DNA of 64,000 bases from Alphaproteobacteria bacterium (GTDB lineage Bacteria > Pseudomonadota > Alphaproteobacteria > DSM-16000 > Inquilinaceae), in assembly GCA_028277405.1 (NCBI GenBank), contig JANQGH010000079.1, forward strand, positions 1 through 64,000, written 5' to 3'. Within the stretch, counting starts at the first letter, position 1; every line of letters begins with the position of its first letter. The translations under genes and the position numbers were made by a program. Below are positions 1-8,697 of this stretch, in pieces. The notes beneath the pieces are model-generated. The model saw only the letters and a program-made list of their open reading frames with translations. It ran no database searches and had not been told where the DNA came from.

Positions 1-98
1 AGGGTTCCGCGCAGCGGTCGCTTGCTCCTCCTGCGCCAGATGGCGTAGCAACTCATCGGACTCCGGTTCCCACTGGATGAAAGTTCAGGGGCAGGTCA
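1..98 (-). mobile_element. Possible end of an IS3-family (IS407-like) insertion sequence, cut by the window edge
   Basis: On the minus strand, position 98 starts TGACCTGCCCCTGAAC, which resembles from memory the terminal inverted repeat of IS3/IS407-group elements. The sequence then runs toward position 1 and off the window. A short minus-strand frame (QWEPESDELLRHLAQEEQ) is open near the edge. No transposase motif or second end is visible, so this is only a candidate. Bases 99-176 hold nothing recognisable. Confidence 0.3.
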
Positions 99-176
99 CT
101 ACGGCTCAGCGTCGTGGAAGTCTCAGATAGGCGGATTCACGGCTCACCCGCAGCCGACTTTTCAGGCATGCGGTCG

Positions 177-1322
177 TCACCCAGAATCTGACGGAGAGAA
201 GTAGCCGTCCAGCCGCGCCCAGGTTTCCGACAGATCCACCATCCGGCCGGAGAGACGCGCTTCATCGAGCGCCAGGCAGACAGCCCCGGCGACCAGCGCG
301 TCGATGGACGAGACCGGCAAGTCGGCGCCTTCGCCGCGCAGATGGGCCGCGACGGCCTCGGCCATGCGCATGTCGGCGCCGTAGTGGCCGCTTTCCGGGT
401 CGCCGCCTTCGTAGGCAAACGATTGACCCGGCGGGGTTTCGTCGCGGCCGGTGATCTGCAGGTAGCCGCCATGGAAATCGCCGACGGCCATGCCGTGCGT
501 GCCGAAGATGCCATAGCGGCGCTGCTCATCGGGTGCGTTCAGCGACAGATGGAAGGCCATCGAGACGCCGTTTTCAAACGCGATCAGCGCGGTCTGGTGG
601 TCGATGATGTCGCCTTCGGTCGTGAACGGGTTCGACGGCGGGGCACCGGTCGGCTGCTTGGTGAAGTTGAGGATCGAACCGAGATCGTCCGGCTCATTTT
701 CTGGCACGAAGCTGGCTCGACCGCCGAAACTGGCCACCGAGATCGGCCTTGCCCCGACAATCCAGTTGTAGAGATCGATGTCGTGACAGGCCTTCTCCAG
801 CATCACCCCGCCGGACCGTGCCGAGTATCGCCGCCAATCCCGCATGAAGAAGGCGCCGTGGCCGGGCGAGACATGCTCGTTGGCTTCGATCGAAACGATG
901 CGGCCGAGCCGGCCCTTGGCAATTGCCGCGCGTAGATCGGTCGTCTGCGGCGCGTAGCGTAGCACGAGGCCCACCAGCACCCGGTCGGGCCCGTGCTGGC
1001 GCAGCAGGTCGGCCATGGCCCAGGTCTGATCCATCGAGGCGACCAGTGGCTTTTCGGCGAAGACGCGCACACCGGCGTCCAGTCCTATGCGGATCTGGTC
1101 GAGATGCGCGTCGTTCGGTGAACCCACAACCAGCAGGTCGGGTTTCGTTTCCCGCACCATGGTGGCCACTGACTCAAAACCGGGCGGCTCCGTGTCCAGC
1201 CGGTTCAGATAGGCCGGGGCGGGATCGAAATAGCCGACCACCTCCATACCGGGCATGGCGCGCTTCAAGCTGGTGAGCACCTGGACGGACCGGTGACCGA
1301 CACCGGACAGTGCGACCTTCAT
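177..1322 (-). CDS. Gfo/Idh/MocA family NAD(P)-dependent oxidoreductase
   Basis: 381 aa, a normal length for the family. The N-terminus MKVALSGVGHRSVQ is a Rossmann start with a variant glycine loop. AEKPLVASMDQ near residue 90 carries the EKP motif that holds the conserved lysine. HDIDLYNWIVG near residue 180 fits the C-terminal substrate domain. Such enzymes oxidise or reduce sugars or inositols at one carbon. It is the last gene of a sugar ABC operon, and its ATG overlaps the stop of the upstream ATPase gene, so it probably acts on the imported sugar. The substrate cannot be told from sequence. Confidence 0.88.
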   Translation of the reverse strand: MKVALSGVGHRSVQVLTSLKRAMPGMEVVGYFDPAPAYLNRLDTEPPGFESVATMVRETKPDLLVVGSPNDAHLDQIRIGLDAGVRVFAEKPLVASMDQTWAMADLLRQHGPDRVLVGLVLRYAPQTTDLRAAIAKGRLGRIVSIEANEHVSPGHGAFFMRDWRRYSARSGGVMLEKACHDIDLYNWIVGARPISVASFGGRASFVPENEPDDLGSILNFTKQPTGAPPSNPFTTEGDIIDHQTALIAFENGVSMAFHLSLNAPDEQRRYGIFGTHGMAVGDFHGGYLQITGRDETPPGQSFAYEGGDPESGHYGADMRMAEAVAAHLRGEGADLPVSSIDALVAGAVCLALDEARLSGRMVDLSETWARLDGYFSPSDSG

Positions 1323-2458
1323 GACGCGTCTCCGTCAGCGGTGGGCAGGAAGGTCGGCAGCGCTGCCGCGGCAACGGCACGACGGCGAAAGGCCATGCCT
1401 TGCGGCGTGAAGAGATGGGTGTCGGTCGGGTCGAAGCCGAACCCGACCACGGCGTGACGGGCGACATTAACGGCGCCGGGCAGGCTGGCCGCCAGGCGCT
1501 GACCTGATGGGGTGCGGGCGTGGATGACGCTGACCCCGCCCAGATACTCGACCATCTGGACCTCGGCGCGAAGGCCCGTCTCGGCCGGCGCCACGTTCTC
1601 AGGGCGAACGCCGAGCGTGACGGCGCTGCCCGGCTTAGGCGGCGACGCGCCCGGATCGACCGGCACGCGGATTTCCTGGTTCTCTATACTCACTGTGATC
1701 CCGTTGTTATCGGTAGCGGTTGCTTGTCCCGTCAGCATGTTCATGGCTGGCCGGCCGATGAAGTCGGCGACGAACCGTGTCGACGGGTGGTGGTAAAGCT
1801 CGGTCGGCGTGCCGACCTGCTCGATCCGGCCGGCGTTCAGGACTGCGATCCGGTCGGACATGGTCATGGCTTCGACCTGGTCGTGGGTGACATAGACCAT
1901 GGTCGTGCCCAGCCGGGCGTGAAGCTCGGCGAGTTCGATGCGCATCTCGCCGCGCAAGGCCGCGTCCAGGTTCGAGAGCGGTTCGTCGAACAGAAAGACC
2001 TTGGGGTCGCGCACGATCGCCCGGCCGATGGCGACCCTCTGGCGCTGACCGCCGGACAGCGCGGCCGGCTTATGGCTCAGCCGGTCGGTCAGGCGCAGCG
2101 TGCGCGCGGCCTCGGCGACCTTCTGTTCGACCTCCTGGCGCGGCAGGCCGATTGTATGCAAGGGGAAGGCGATGTTCTGGCGCACCGTCATGTGGGGATA
2201 GAGCGCGTAGTTCTGGAAGACCATGGCCACGCCGCGATCGACAGGCTCCAGCCGGCCGACATCGCGGCCGTCGATCCGGATCTCGCCGGTCGTCGCGCGC
2301 TCCAGACCGGCGATGATCCTGAGCAGGGTGGACTTGCCGCAGCCGGACGGCCCGACGAAGGAGGCGAACTCACCCGACCCGACGGTCAAGGACAGGTCGC
2401 GCAGAACTTCCGTATTCCCGAACCGTTTTTCGACTTCATGCAGCGTCAGTTCAGACAT
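1319..2458 (-). CDS. Carbohydrate ABC transporter ATP-binding protein (MsmX/UgpC/MalK type)
   Basis: 379 aa from the ATG at 2458, which begins MSELTLHEVEKRFGN. The frame stays open upstream, but those residues are arginine-rich noise overlapping the ROK gene. Walker A is GPSGCGKSTLL, the signature is LSGGQRQRVAIGRAI, and Walker B is VFLFDEPLSNLDA. A roughly 130-residue C-terminal TOBE/OB region follows (RPENVAPAETG), as in MalK/UgpC. It energises the permease pair encoded at 3587-5363. Its start overlaps the end of the ROK gene by 8 bp, suggesting translational coupling. Confidence 0.93.
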   Translation of the reverse strand: MSELTLHEVEKRFGNTEVLRDLSLTVGSGEFASFVGPSGCGKSTLLRIIAGLERATTGEIRIDGRDVGRLEPVDRGVAMVFQNYALYPHMTVRQNIAFPLHTIGLPRQEVEQKVAEAARTLRLTDRLSHKPAALSGGQRQRVAIGRAIVRDPKVFLFDEPLSNLDAALRGEMRIELAELHARLGTTMVYVTHDQVEAMTMSDRIAVLNAGRIEQVGTPTELYHHPSTRFVADFIGRPAMNMLTGQATATDNNGITVSIENQEIRVPVDPGASPPKPGSAVTLGVRPENVAPAETGLRAEVQMVEYLGGVSVIHARTPSGQRLAASLPGAVNVARHAVVGFGFDPTDTHLFTPQGMAFRRRAVAAAALPTFLPTADGDAS

Positions 2459-3590
2459 GCGCCTCGCCCTCCTCGAAGCTGTCGGCGAAGAACTGCTGGG
2501 CGGCAAGCCCGGCCGCCAGCGTCGCCATCGGGCGCGGCACGCGGACAATGAGTGTCGGACCGGGCAGTTGCAGCGCGGCATCGCGGGACGATCGGATGAA
2601 CCGCTCGCCTAACGGGCGCCATTTGATGTGTGTGCAGAACCATTCGATCAGATCCGTCGGCATCCGGGACGTGAGATAGACATGGTCGACGTCCGCGATC
2701 GCTATGATCGCGTTAAGAGCCCGGCTCATTTCCTGGGCCGCGCGTTCGACCCAATCCTCCAGCCGGGCGCGGGCCTTTGGTGCCATGCCGGCCAGACCCG
2801 GCCAGTCCGACCAGTCGTCAACGCCTGCAGCGGCCCGGAAATTGGGTTCGGTGGGTCTGGCCGCGTCATAGGGCAACAGGGCGCCGATCTCCCCAGCATT
2901 GCCGTGGGCGCCCTCGCAGAGCGCGCCGTCGAGCACCAGCCCGCCGCCGACCCCGATGCCGAGCCAGACCGCGAAGAAGTTGCGCGTTGGGGCGTCCACA
3001 ATAAGGCTGCCGGCCACGACGCGGCCGTCATTGGCGATTACCGAGGGGACATCCACCACGTCGTGCAGCCAGCGTCTCAGGTCCAGGCCGGCCCAGCCAT
3101 GCGGGTCCGACCGGGCGACGACCCGACGCCCGACTTCGATGAAATAGCCCTGCATGGCAGCGCCGAGGCCGACGATGCGGCAGCCAGAAGGCGATGCAGC
3201 CCGTGCCTCATCCAATAGGATCTCGGCCGCTTTCAGCGATGCCGTCGCGCTTTCGAACTCCTTTTCGACGGTGCGCTCGAACAGGCGGGCACCGCCCACA
3301 TCGCGCAGCGTGACGCCGACCCGGCGCTGAGAGAATGAGAGCCCCACCGTCGCGAGCGCGCCACACCGATAGTCGAGTTCCAGTCCCGGCTGGCCGCGTC
3401 CCGTTGCCGACTGCCGCCGTTCCGTCACCAGGCCCGCATCGCGCAGCGCGCCGGCCAGCCGCATGATCGTCTGGGGCGACGCCCCCAACTCGTCGGCCAG
3501 GACCGCACGCGGCAGCGCGCCGCGCTGCGCCAGCCGGGACAGGGCCTGACGCTGCAGCGGGCTGAACCGGTTTGGCCCCATCGCCATCAT
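2451..3590 (-). CDS. ROK family transcriptional regulator (NagC/XylR-like)
   Basis: 379 aa from the ATG at 3590, which overlaps the TGA of the permease gene. An N-terminal winged helix (RLAGALRDAGLVTERR, about residues 15-75) precedes a ROK sugar-kinase-like domain with GIGVGGGLVLDGALCEGAHG. The Cys-rich zinc motif typical of ROK proteins (CxCGxxGC) is absent after the conserved HGNAGE segment, so metal binding may be lost. It sits inside the sugar ABC operon and probably controls it in response to the imported sugar. The palindrome at 6693-6707 is a candidate site. Confidence 0.85.
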   Translation of the reverse strand: MMAMGPNRFSPLQRQALSRLAQRGALPRAVLADELGASPQTIMRLAGALRDAGLVTERRQSATGRGQPGLELDYRCGALATVGLSFSQRRVGVTLRDVGGARLFERTVEKEFESATASLKAAEILLDEARAASPSGCRIVGLGAAMQGYFIEVGRRVVARSDPHGWAGLDLRRWLHDVVDVPSVIANDGRVVAGSLIVDAPTRNFFAVWLGIGVGGGLVLDGALCEGAHGNAGEIGALLPYDAARPTEPNFRAAAGVDDWSDWPGLAGMAPKARARLEDWVERAAQEMSRALNAIIAIADVDHVYLTSRMPTDLIEWFCTHIKWRPLGERFIRSSRDAALQLPGPTLIVRVPRPMATLAAGLAAQQFFADSFEEGEAHV

Positions 3591-4435
3591 CCCTTCACCC
3601 CGCCGCCGGAGAAGCCTGCCAGCACGTAGCGCTGGGTCAGCACGTAGATGATGATCAACGGCAGCGTGGAAATGACCGATCCGGCCATCAACTGGCCCCA
3701 CGCGGCCTCGTACTGGCTGACGAAACTCAAGAGACCCAGCGGCACCGTGTAGAGGTCGGGCGAGGTGAGATAGAGCAGCGGGCGCAACAACTCGTCCCAA
3801 TTGTTGATGAACGCGATCACGAAGACGGAGATCAGGGCCGGCTGGGCCAGCGGCAGATAGATGCGCCAGAAGATCCGGAACTCCCTGGCGCCGTCCATGC
3901 GCGCGGCTTCCGCATAATCGTGCGGCAAGGACGCAAAGTATTCGCGCAGCATGAAGGTGCCGAACGCGCCGACCAGGAAGGACGGCACGATCAGCGGCAG
4001 GAAAGTGTCGAGCCAGCCGAACCCGCGCATCAGCAAGAACTCGGGAATGATGGTCACTTCCGTGGGTACGAAGGCGGTCGCCAGGATGATGGCGAAGATG
4101 ATGTTCTTGCCGGGCAGGGGCAGCCGCGCGAAGGCGTATCCGGCAAGCGCACAGGTGAAGACCTGGCCGATGGCGGCCATGAACGAAACGAAGGCGGAGT
4201 TGCGGAAGAAGGTGACGAAGTTGCGCTCGTTCCAGATCACCGAGTAGTTCGCCATCGGCGTGTCGGTGAACAGCAGCGACGGCCGGAAGCTGGGCGGCAG
4301 TTGGAAGAGCGCGGCCTGTTCCTTGAAGCTGGTGATCAGCATCCAGGCAAACGGCATCAGCGACAGGGCCGCATAGGCGACCAGAAAACCGTAAAGGGCC
4401 AGCAGGGCCCCGGGGCCAGACACGCGCCTATTCAT
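3587..4435 (-). CDS. Carbohydrate ABC transporter permease (MalG/UgpE type)
   Basis: 282 aa with six predicted membrane segments. The cytoplasmic EAA loop is EAARMDGAREFRIFWRIYLP, where the ATPase docks. The LTQRYVLAGFSGGGVKG C-terminus is typical of MalG-type permeases. It starts 8 bp inside the end of the upstream permease gene. With the 4428-5363 product it forms the transmembrane heterodimer of a CUT1-type sugar importer. Confidence 0.93.
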   Translation of the reverse strand: MNRRVSGPGALLALYGFLVAYAALSLMPFAWMLITSFKEQAALFQLPPSFRPSLLFTDTPMANYSVIWNERNFVTFFRNSAFVSFMAAIGQVFTCALAGYAFARLPLPGKNIIFAIILATAFVPTEVTIIPEFLLMRGFGWLDTFLPLIVPSFLVGAFGTFMLREYFASLPHDYAEAARMDGAREFRIFWRIYLPLAQPALISVFVIAFINNWDELLRPLLYLTSPDLYTVPLGLLSFVSQYEAAWGQLMAGSVISTLPLIIIYVLTQRYVLAGFSGGGVKG

Positions 4436-5363
4436 GAACCCACCGCCGCCGGAAATAGAAGTTCACCAGTGTCAGCAGGCCGAGCAGGAAACAGAGGATG
4501 TAGGCCAAGGCCGCGGCGTACCCCATCTGGAAGTGAATGAAGGCGTTTTCGTAGATGAAGTAGGCCAGTGTCGTGGACGACCGGTTCGGTCCGCCTTCGG
4601 TCAGCGCGTAGGTGATTTCGAAGGTCTGGGTCGATCGCACCATGGCGATGATCAGCACGAAGAACAGGCTGCGCGAAAGCAGCGGCACCGTGATCCGGAA
4701 GAACCGGCGCACCACCCGCGCCCCGTCGATACGGGCGGCTTCGTAATAGGTCGGGTCGATAGTCTGCAGCCCTGCCAGCAGCAGGATCATGTAAAAGCCG
4801 ACATCCTTCCAGATCGACACGATGGCGACGGCGGGCAGGGCGTAGGTCGGGTCGGCAAGCCAGGCGGGGGCCGCATCGATGCCGAGCGCGGCCAGCGCGT
4901 TGTTCAACAGGCCGAAGCGCGTTGAGAAGATCCACTTCCAGGCCAACGTAACGGCCACGGTCGAGGTGATGTAGGGCAGGAACAGGGCGCTACGGAAAAA
5001 GGTCGATGAGCGCAAGGTGTTGTTCAATACGGAGGCCAGGACCAGGGACAGGGCAATGGACCCCGGCACGTAGATCAGCGCGAACACCGCCGTGTTGCGC
5101 AGCACCTGGCCCGACACCGGCGATGTCAGGATGTGGATGTAGTTGTCGAGCCCGGTAAAGGACGGCTGATCGAAGATTTGCCAGTCGTAGAACGACAGGA
5201 CGAATGACCACAGGATCGGTACCAACCGGAAGACCGCCAATCCAACCAGGGCGGGCAGCAGAAAGATCAGCGCCGGCGCGTAGCGCCGCCAGGCAGGCGT
5301 CATGTCGAGCAAAGGAGAGGGGGGCCGCCAGGTAAAGCGAGAAGGGTGACCATTCCGCTTCAC
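4428..5363 (-). CDS. Carbohydrate ABC transporter permease (MalF/UgpA type)
   Basis: 311 aa if the GTG at 5363 is used, 291 aa from the ATG at 5303 (MTPAWRRYAPALIFLLPA). Neither start has a convincing ribosome site. The long hairpin at 5321-5375 lies between them and would sit inside the coding region with the upstream start, which favours 5303. Six membrane helices are predicted, with the EAA loop EAARIDGARVVRRFFRITVP. It partners with the MalG-type permease that follows. Confidence 0.9.
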   Translation of the reverse strand: MKRNGHPSRFTWRPPSPLLDMTPAWRRYAPALIFLLPALVGLAVFRLVPILWSFVLSFYDWQIFDQPSFTGLDNYIHILTSPVSGQVLRNTAVFALIYVPGSIALSLVLASVLNNTLRSSTFFRSALFLPYITSTVAVTLAWKWIFSTRFGLLNNALAALGIDAAPAWLADPTYALPAVAIVSIWKDVGFYMILLLAGLQTIDPTYYEAARIDGARVVRRFFRITVPLLSRSLFFVLIIAMVRSTQTFEITYALTEGGPNRSSTTLAYFIYENAFIHFQMGYAAALAYILCFLLGLLTLVNFYFRRRWVHE

Positions 5364-5375
5364 CGTGGCGGCCCC
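5321..5375 (-). other. Long intercistronic hairpin after the sugar-binding-protein gene
   Basis: GGGGCCGCCA at 5321-5330 pairs perfectly with TGGCGGCCCC at 5366-5375. The inner arms GGTAAAGCG and CGCTTCACC extend the stem with one mismatch and a bulge. It falls between the binding-protein stop (5388) and the likely permease start. No T-tract follows on the minus strand. It is more likely an mRNA-stabilising or attenuating structure than a strong terminator, and would let the binding protein be made in excess of the permeases. Confidence 0.6.
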
Positions 5376-5387
5376 GTATGTGCCCGA

Positions 5388-6671
5388 TTACCGGGACAGA
5401 ACGTCGTTGCCGTAGGCGACGAAGTTCTCGATGGCCTCGTCGAGCTCGCTGCGCCCGTTGAATACCTCGTCCAGTTCCCCGTTCATGCCCCCGGAACCGG
5501 AAGCGGCATAGCCGCGCCAGGCGCTCCAGTCACGGGAAAACCCGGTTTCGACCGGCTGGGTGCCGATCTCCAGCAACAGGCCCTTGTTGGCTGGCTGCAT
5601 GTCGGCCTCCAGCCAGGCCTCACTTTCGGCGATCGCCTGGAACGCCGGGATCTTGCCGCCCAGGAAATCGGACGCCGTGCGTCCTTCGCCGACCATATGC
5701 TGGATGAAGTCCCAGGCCAGATCCGGCTGTTCGGAGTTGGTCGCGATGGCCAGCATGTCGGCCCAGGCATAGGCGCGCGCGGTCTCCTCGGTCGCGTCCG
5801 GTCCGACCGGAACTTGCGCGATGCCCCACTGGAAGCTGTCGCCGGCGATGTCGCGCACATTGGCGATGTTCCAGGACCCGTCGACCCACATGGCGGCCAT
5901 GCCCAGCGCGAACACGTCTTGCTGGCGGATGCCTTCCATCTCGGCGGGGGCCGGGGCGACGCCATGCTCGTTCACGAGCGAGGTCAGGAATTCCAGCGCG
6001 TTGACGGCTTCCGGCGACGGATCAAGCGCCGTCATGTCGGCGTTCAAAAGGCGGCCGCCATTGCGGAAGATCCACGGCTCGATGTGCGAGTATCGACCAT
6101 AGAGCCACATACCGTACTGTTCGGGCGTGCCGTCCTCGTTTTCGTCGACGGTCAGTGCCTGTGCCGCAGCCAGGAAATCGTCCCACGTCCAGTCGGCCTG
6201 CGGATGCTCGACGCCGGCAGCGTCGAACATGTCGATGTTGTAGTACATGACCGGGGCGACCCAGTTCTGCGGGAACGCGACACGGGCGTCGCCGATGACG
6301 CCGACCGAGGCAGCGCTGTCATAGTACTGGGCCAACTGCTCGTCGGTGATTAGGCCGGTAAGGTCGGCCAGATTTCCGGCATCGGCCCAGCTCTGCACGA
6401 AGCCGGACGACATCGCGAAGACGTCGGGCAGATCGCCGGCCGCCGCCAGCGCGGACAGCCGCGGCCAGTAGTCTTCCGGAGGCATGGCCAGCGCTTCGAC
6501 CGTCACGCCGGGGTTGCTCGCTTCAAATTCCGCGATTGCCGCCCGCTCAGCTTCGAGTTGCTCGGGGTCCCACATCATGTAGCTGAGTGTGGTGTCCTGG
6601 GCCGCCGCCATACTGGTGGCCAATGCGGAAGCCGCCATCAGCGGCAGCCAGATGTGTTTCGTCAGTGTCAT
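5388..6671 (-). CDS. Extracellular solute-binding protein, family 1 (sugar ABC importer)
   Basis: 427 aa from the ATG at 6671. That start is preceded on the minus strand by GGAGG at good spacing and gives a clean Sec signal peptide (MTLTKHIWLPLMAASALATS, cleavage near AAAQD). The mature part begins TTLSYMMWDPEQLEAE, typical of family 1 sugar-binding proteins (MalE/UgpB fold), with many aromatic residues that could stack on sugars. It is the first gene of the sugar operon running to 177. It is periplasmic. The exact ligand is unknown. Confidence 0.92.
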   Translation of the reverse strand: MTLTKHIWLPLMAASALATSMAAAQDTTLSYMMWDPEQLEAERAAIAEFEASNPGVTVEALAMPPEDYWPRLSALAAAGDLPDVFAMSSGFVQSWADAGNLADLTGLITDEQLAQYYDSAASVGVIGDARVAFPQNWVAPVMYYNIDMFDAAGVEHPQADWTWDDFLAAAQALTVDENEDGTPEQYGMWLYGRYSHIEPWIFRNGGRLLNADMTALDPSPEAVNALEFLTSLVNEHGVAPAPAEMEGIRQQDVFALGMAAMWVDGSWNIANVRDIAGDSFQWGIAQVPVGPDATEETARAYAWADMLAIATNSEQPDLAWDFIQHMVGEGRTASDFLGGKIPAFQAIAESEAWLEADMQPANKGLLLEIGTQPVETGFSRDWSAWRGYAASGSGGMNGELDEVFNGRSELDEAIENFVAYGNDVLSR

Positions 6672-6692
6672 GGGATCCTCCATAGCCAATAA

Positions 6693-6707
6693 ATTCCAGC
6701 ATGGAAT
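6693..6707. promoter_or_regulatory. Perfect 6-3-6 palindrome, candidate operator of the sugar operon
   Basis: ATTCCA-GCA-TGGAAT lies 21 bases upstream of the binding-protein start, in the intergenic region shared with the divergent gene at 6840. The position fits a repressor site. The ROK regulator in the same operon is the natural candidate, but this is inference. Confidence 0.4.
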
Positions 6708-6839
6708 GAAATACCAAATCTGTGACGGTTCGGCTACGAGAGGATCATTGTTTTCTGACAATTGGCCGCTGACCGGTTATCAAGATCGCCTGGAGTTACC
6801 CTGAAGGTCATCGCCGGTTGGCATTGGAGTCGACTCCAT

Positions 6840-8633
6840 ATGTCAACGATGGGTGTCGATATGTCGATGCAACGAGTGCTCATTGTTTCCGATGCTTCGG
6901 ATACGCCGGCGCGGCTGGCCGTTGCGAACGCGCAGGCCGCATTCAGGTGCGCACGCATCGAGCATGACGTCTTTGATCTTTCGGCCAACACGCCCTGGCC
7001 TGATCTTGACGAGTACACTGCCGTTTTCACGGCAACGGAAAACCTTGATCGCCTTGCGCCCGACCATGTCGCCGCCCTCGTCGGTTTTGTCGAAGCCGGC
7101 GGCGGCATCGCCGCGATCTACCGGGCGCGGCCAAGCGGGCTTGACAGTCTCTTCGGCGTTATCTCGGGCAACGGTCCGGTCGCGATAGCTGGCGGCGGCG
7201 GCATCCGGTTCCCGGGGCAGGCCTTGCCGGCCTTCGAGGGTGTTCAACTGGCCCCGGAGGATATGATCGGCCACGCCAGCCTTGATCAAATTCCGCATCG
7301 GCGCGCGGAGATCCTGGCCACGACATGGTACGGCAAACCGGTTGCCTGGGCGATGCCGGTTGGGCGCGCGCGGGCGGCTTACTGGAACAGCGTGTTTCTG
7401 AGCGAGAAGCGTGCCCGCGGCCTGATCATTCAGACGCTCGAGGTCGTCCAGCCCCTTACCGTCGTGCCTTGCGTGAATGCCGGCGTGGTGCAGATCGACG
7501 ACTTTCCGGCACCGCTCGTCGGGCGTCTGCCGGATTTTGTGCGTGAGGAGTTTCCGACGCTGTCGCCCGAAGCGTTCTACAGCGATGTGTGGTGCCCGGA
7601 CATGTTTCGTCTGGCCGAACGGTTCGGGCTGAAATACAGCTGTTTTTGCGTCTTCGACTACGTCGAACGTCACGAGTTGGAGGCGGCGGGCATCGATCCT
7701 GCCGACCATCGGCCATCGGGAGATGCGTTCACCCCGATCGAGCGCTATCGGCCGCCGGAAATGGGGCTGCACGGATACAATCACCAGTCTTTGCAGCTGC
7801 ACGATTGGACGGATGTCGCTGAGATGAAGGACGCGTTGCGCCACGCGAAAGAGCTTTGGGCGCCGTTTGGCTGTGGCGCGCTACCGGTCTCTTACGTTCC
7901 GCCGAACAATCAGTATGACGCGGCGGGCATTCATGCCCTCGCGGAGGTTTTCCCAGGCATCCGGGTGATCAGCGGAAGCTTTTTCGGGCGTCTCGAAGAC
8001 GGTGCCAACCGCGAATTTGGGCCCGAGCCTTGGAAAACCGACCTGTTCTGTCTTCCCAGAACAACATGCGGTTACGAATGCACGGACGAGGTCCTGTTTG
8101 ACAGTGCAAGCCAACTGGCCACGTTGGGCGTTTGGACCCATTTCCTTCATCCGGACGACTTGCTTGATGTGCCCGAACCCGGCGCGTTGCCCGTTGGACG
8201 GCGCAATCCGCACAACCGTCCCTGGCGCAGCCGAAAGGGCGTCCAAGGGCTGCTCAATGAGGCCGCTGCGCTCTTCTCATCCATCGTCGGACGCTTTCCC
8301 TGGCTGACCTACCGCACAACGGCCGAGGCCGCGGATTTGGTGCGGGAACACCTGTCCAGCAGTTGGACAATCGGGTTTCGCGACAATTCCGTCAGTATTG
8401 CCGGGCCGGAAGGCAGCTTGATCCGATTGCGCGTGAACCGCGGGAGGTCGCGCCGCCTGAACGGCCTGTCAGGCTGCGATTGCGTTCACAAGTCAGGAAC
8501 TCAGGACCATACCGTCTACCTTCTGAGAATGACCGCGTGCGAGGCTCAGGTGAGACTGTCGCATACGACCTGGATCGCCGGCATCGCCAAGCGGATCAGG
8601 CACGCGCGGCCCCCGGCGCGGAAAGCGTCCTGA
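6840..8633 (+). CDS. Polysaccharide deacetylase-like protein (DUF2194-like)
   Basis: 597 aa from the ATG at 6840, with GGAG 11 bases upstream; a later ATG at 6861 (MSMQRVLIVSD) is an alternative. The N-terminal ~200 residues look like a Rossmann/ThuA-like fold (RVLIVSDASD, FVEAGGGIAAIYRA). The rest carries VQIDDFPAPL, with a DD pair like the deacetylase metal-binding aspartates, and GLHGYNHQSL, with an HxxxH-like pair. This layout matches the DUF2194 family as I remember it. It has no signal peptide. It faces the glycosyltransferase operon convergently, which suggests a role in surface polysaccharide. The activity is unproven. Confidence 0.65.
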   Translation: MSTMGVDMSMQRVLIVSDASDTPARLAVANAQAAFRCARIEHDVFDLSANTPWPDLDEYTAVFTATENLDRLAPDHVAALVGFVEAGGGIAAIYRARPSGLDSLFGVISGNGPVAIAGGGGIRFPGQALPAFEGVQLAPEDMIGHASLDQIPHRRAEILATTWYGKPVAWAMPVGRARAAYWNSVFLSEKRARGLIIQTLEVVQPLTVVPCVNAGVVQIDDFPAPLVGRLPDFVREEFPTLSPEAFYSDVWCPDMFRLAERFGLKYSCFCVFDYVERHELEAAGIDPADHRPSGDAFTPIERYRPPEMGLHGYNHQSLQLHDWTDVAEMKDALRHAKELWAPFGCGALPVSYVPPNNQYDAAGIHALAEVFPGIRVISGSFFGRLEDGANREFGPEPWKTDLFCLPRTTCGYECTDEVLFDSASQLATLGVWTHFLHPDDLLDVPEPGALPVGRRNPHNRPWRSRKGVQGLLNEAAALFSSIVGRFPWLTYRTTAEAADLVREHLSSSWTIGFRDNSVSIAGPEGSLIRLRVNRGRSRRLNGLSGCDCVHKSGTQDHTVYLLRMTACEAQVRLSHTTWIAGIAKRIRHARPPARKAS

Positions 8634-8697
8634 AGCAAGTCTCCTAGCCTCGCCTCCAACGCGCTTTTTTTGTGTGGTTCCCGGTTTCGCCGACCGA

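Noticed and set aside
8634..8697. Rho-independent terminator between the convergent genes at 8633 and 8698
   Set aside because: There is a T-run, but no convincing stem precedes it.
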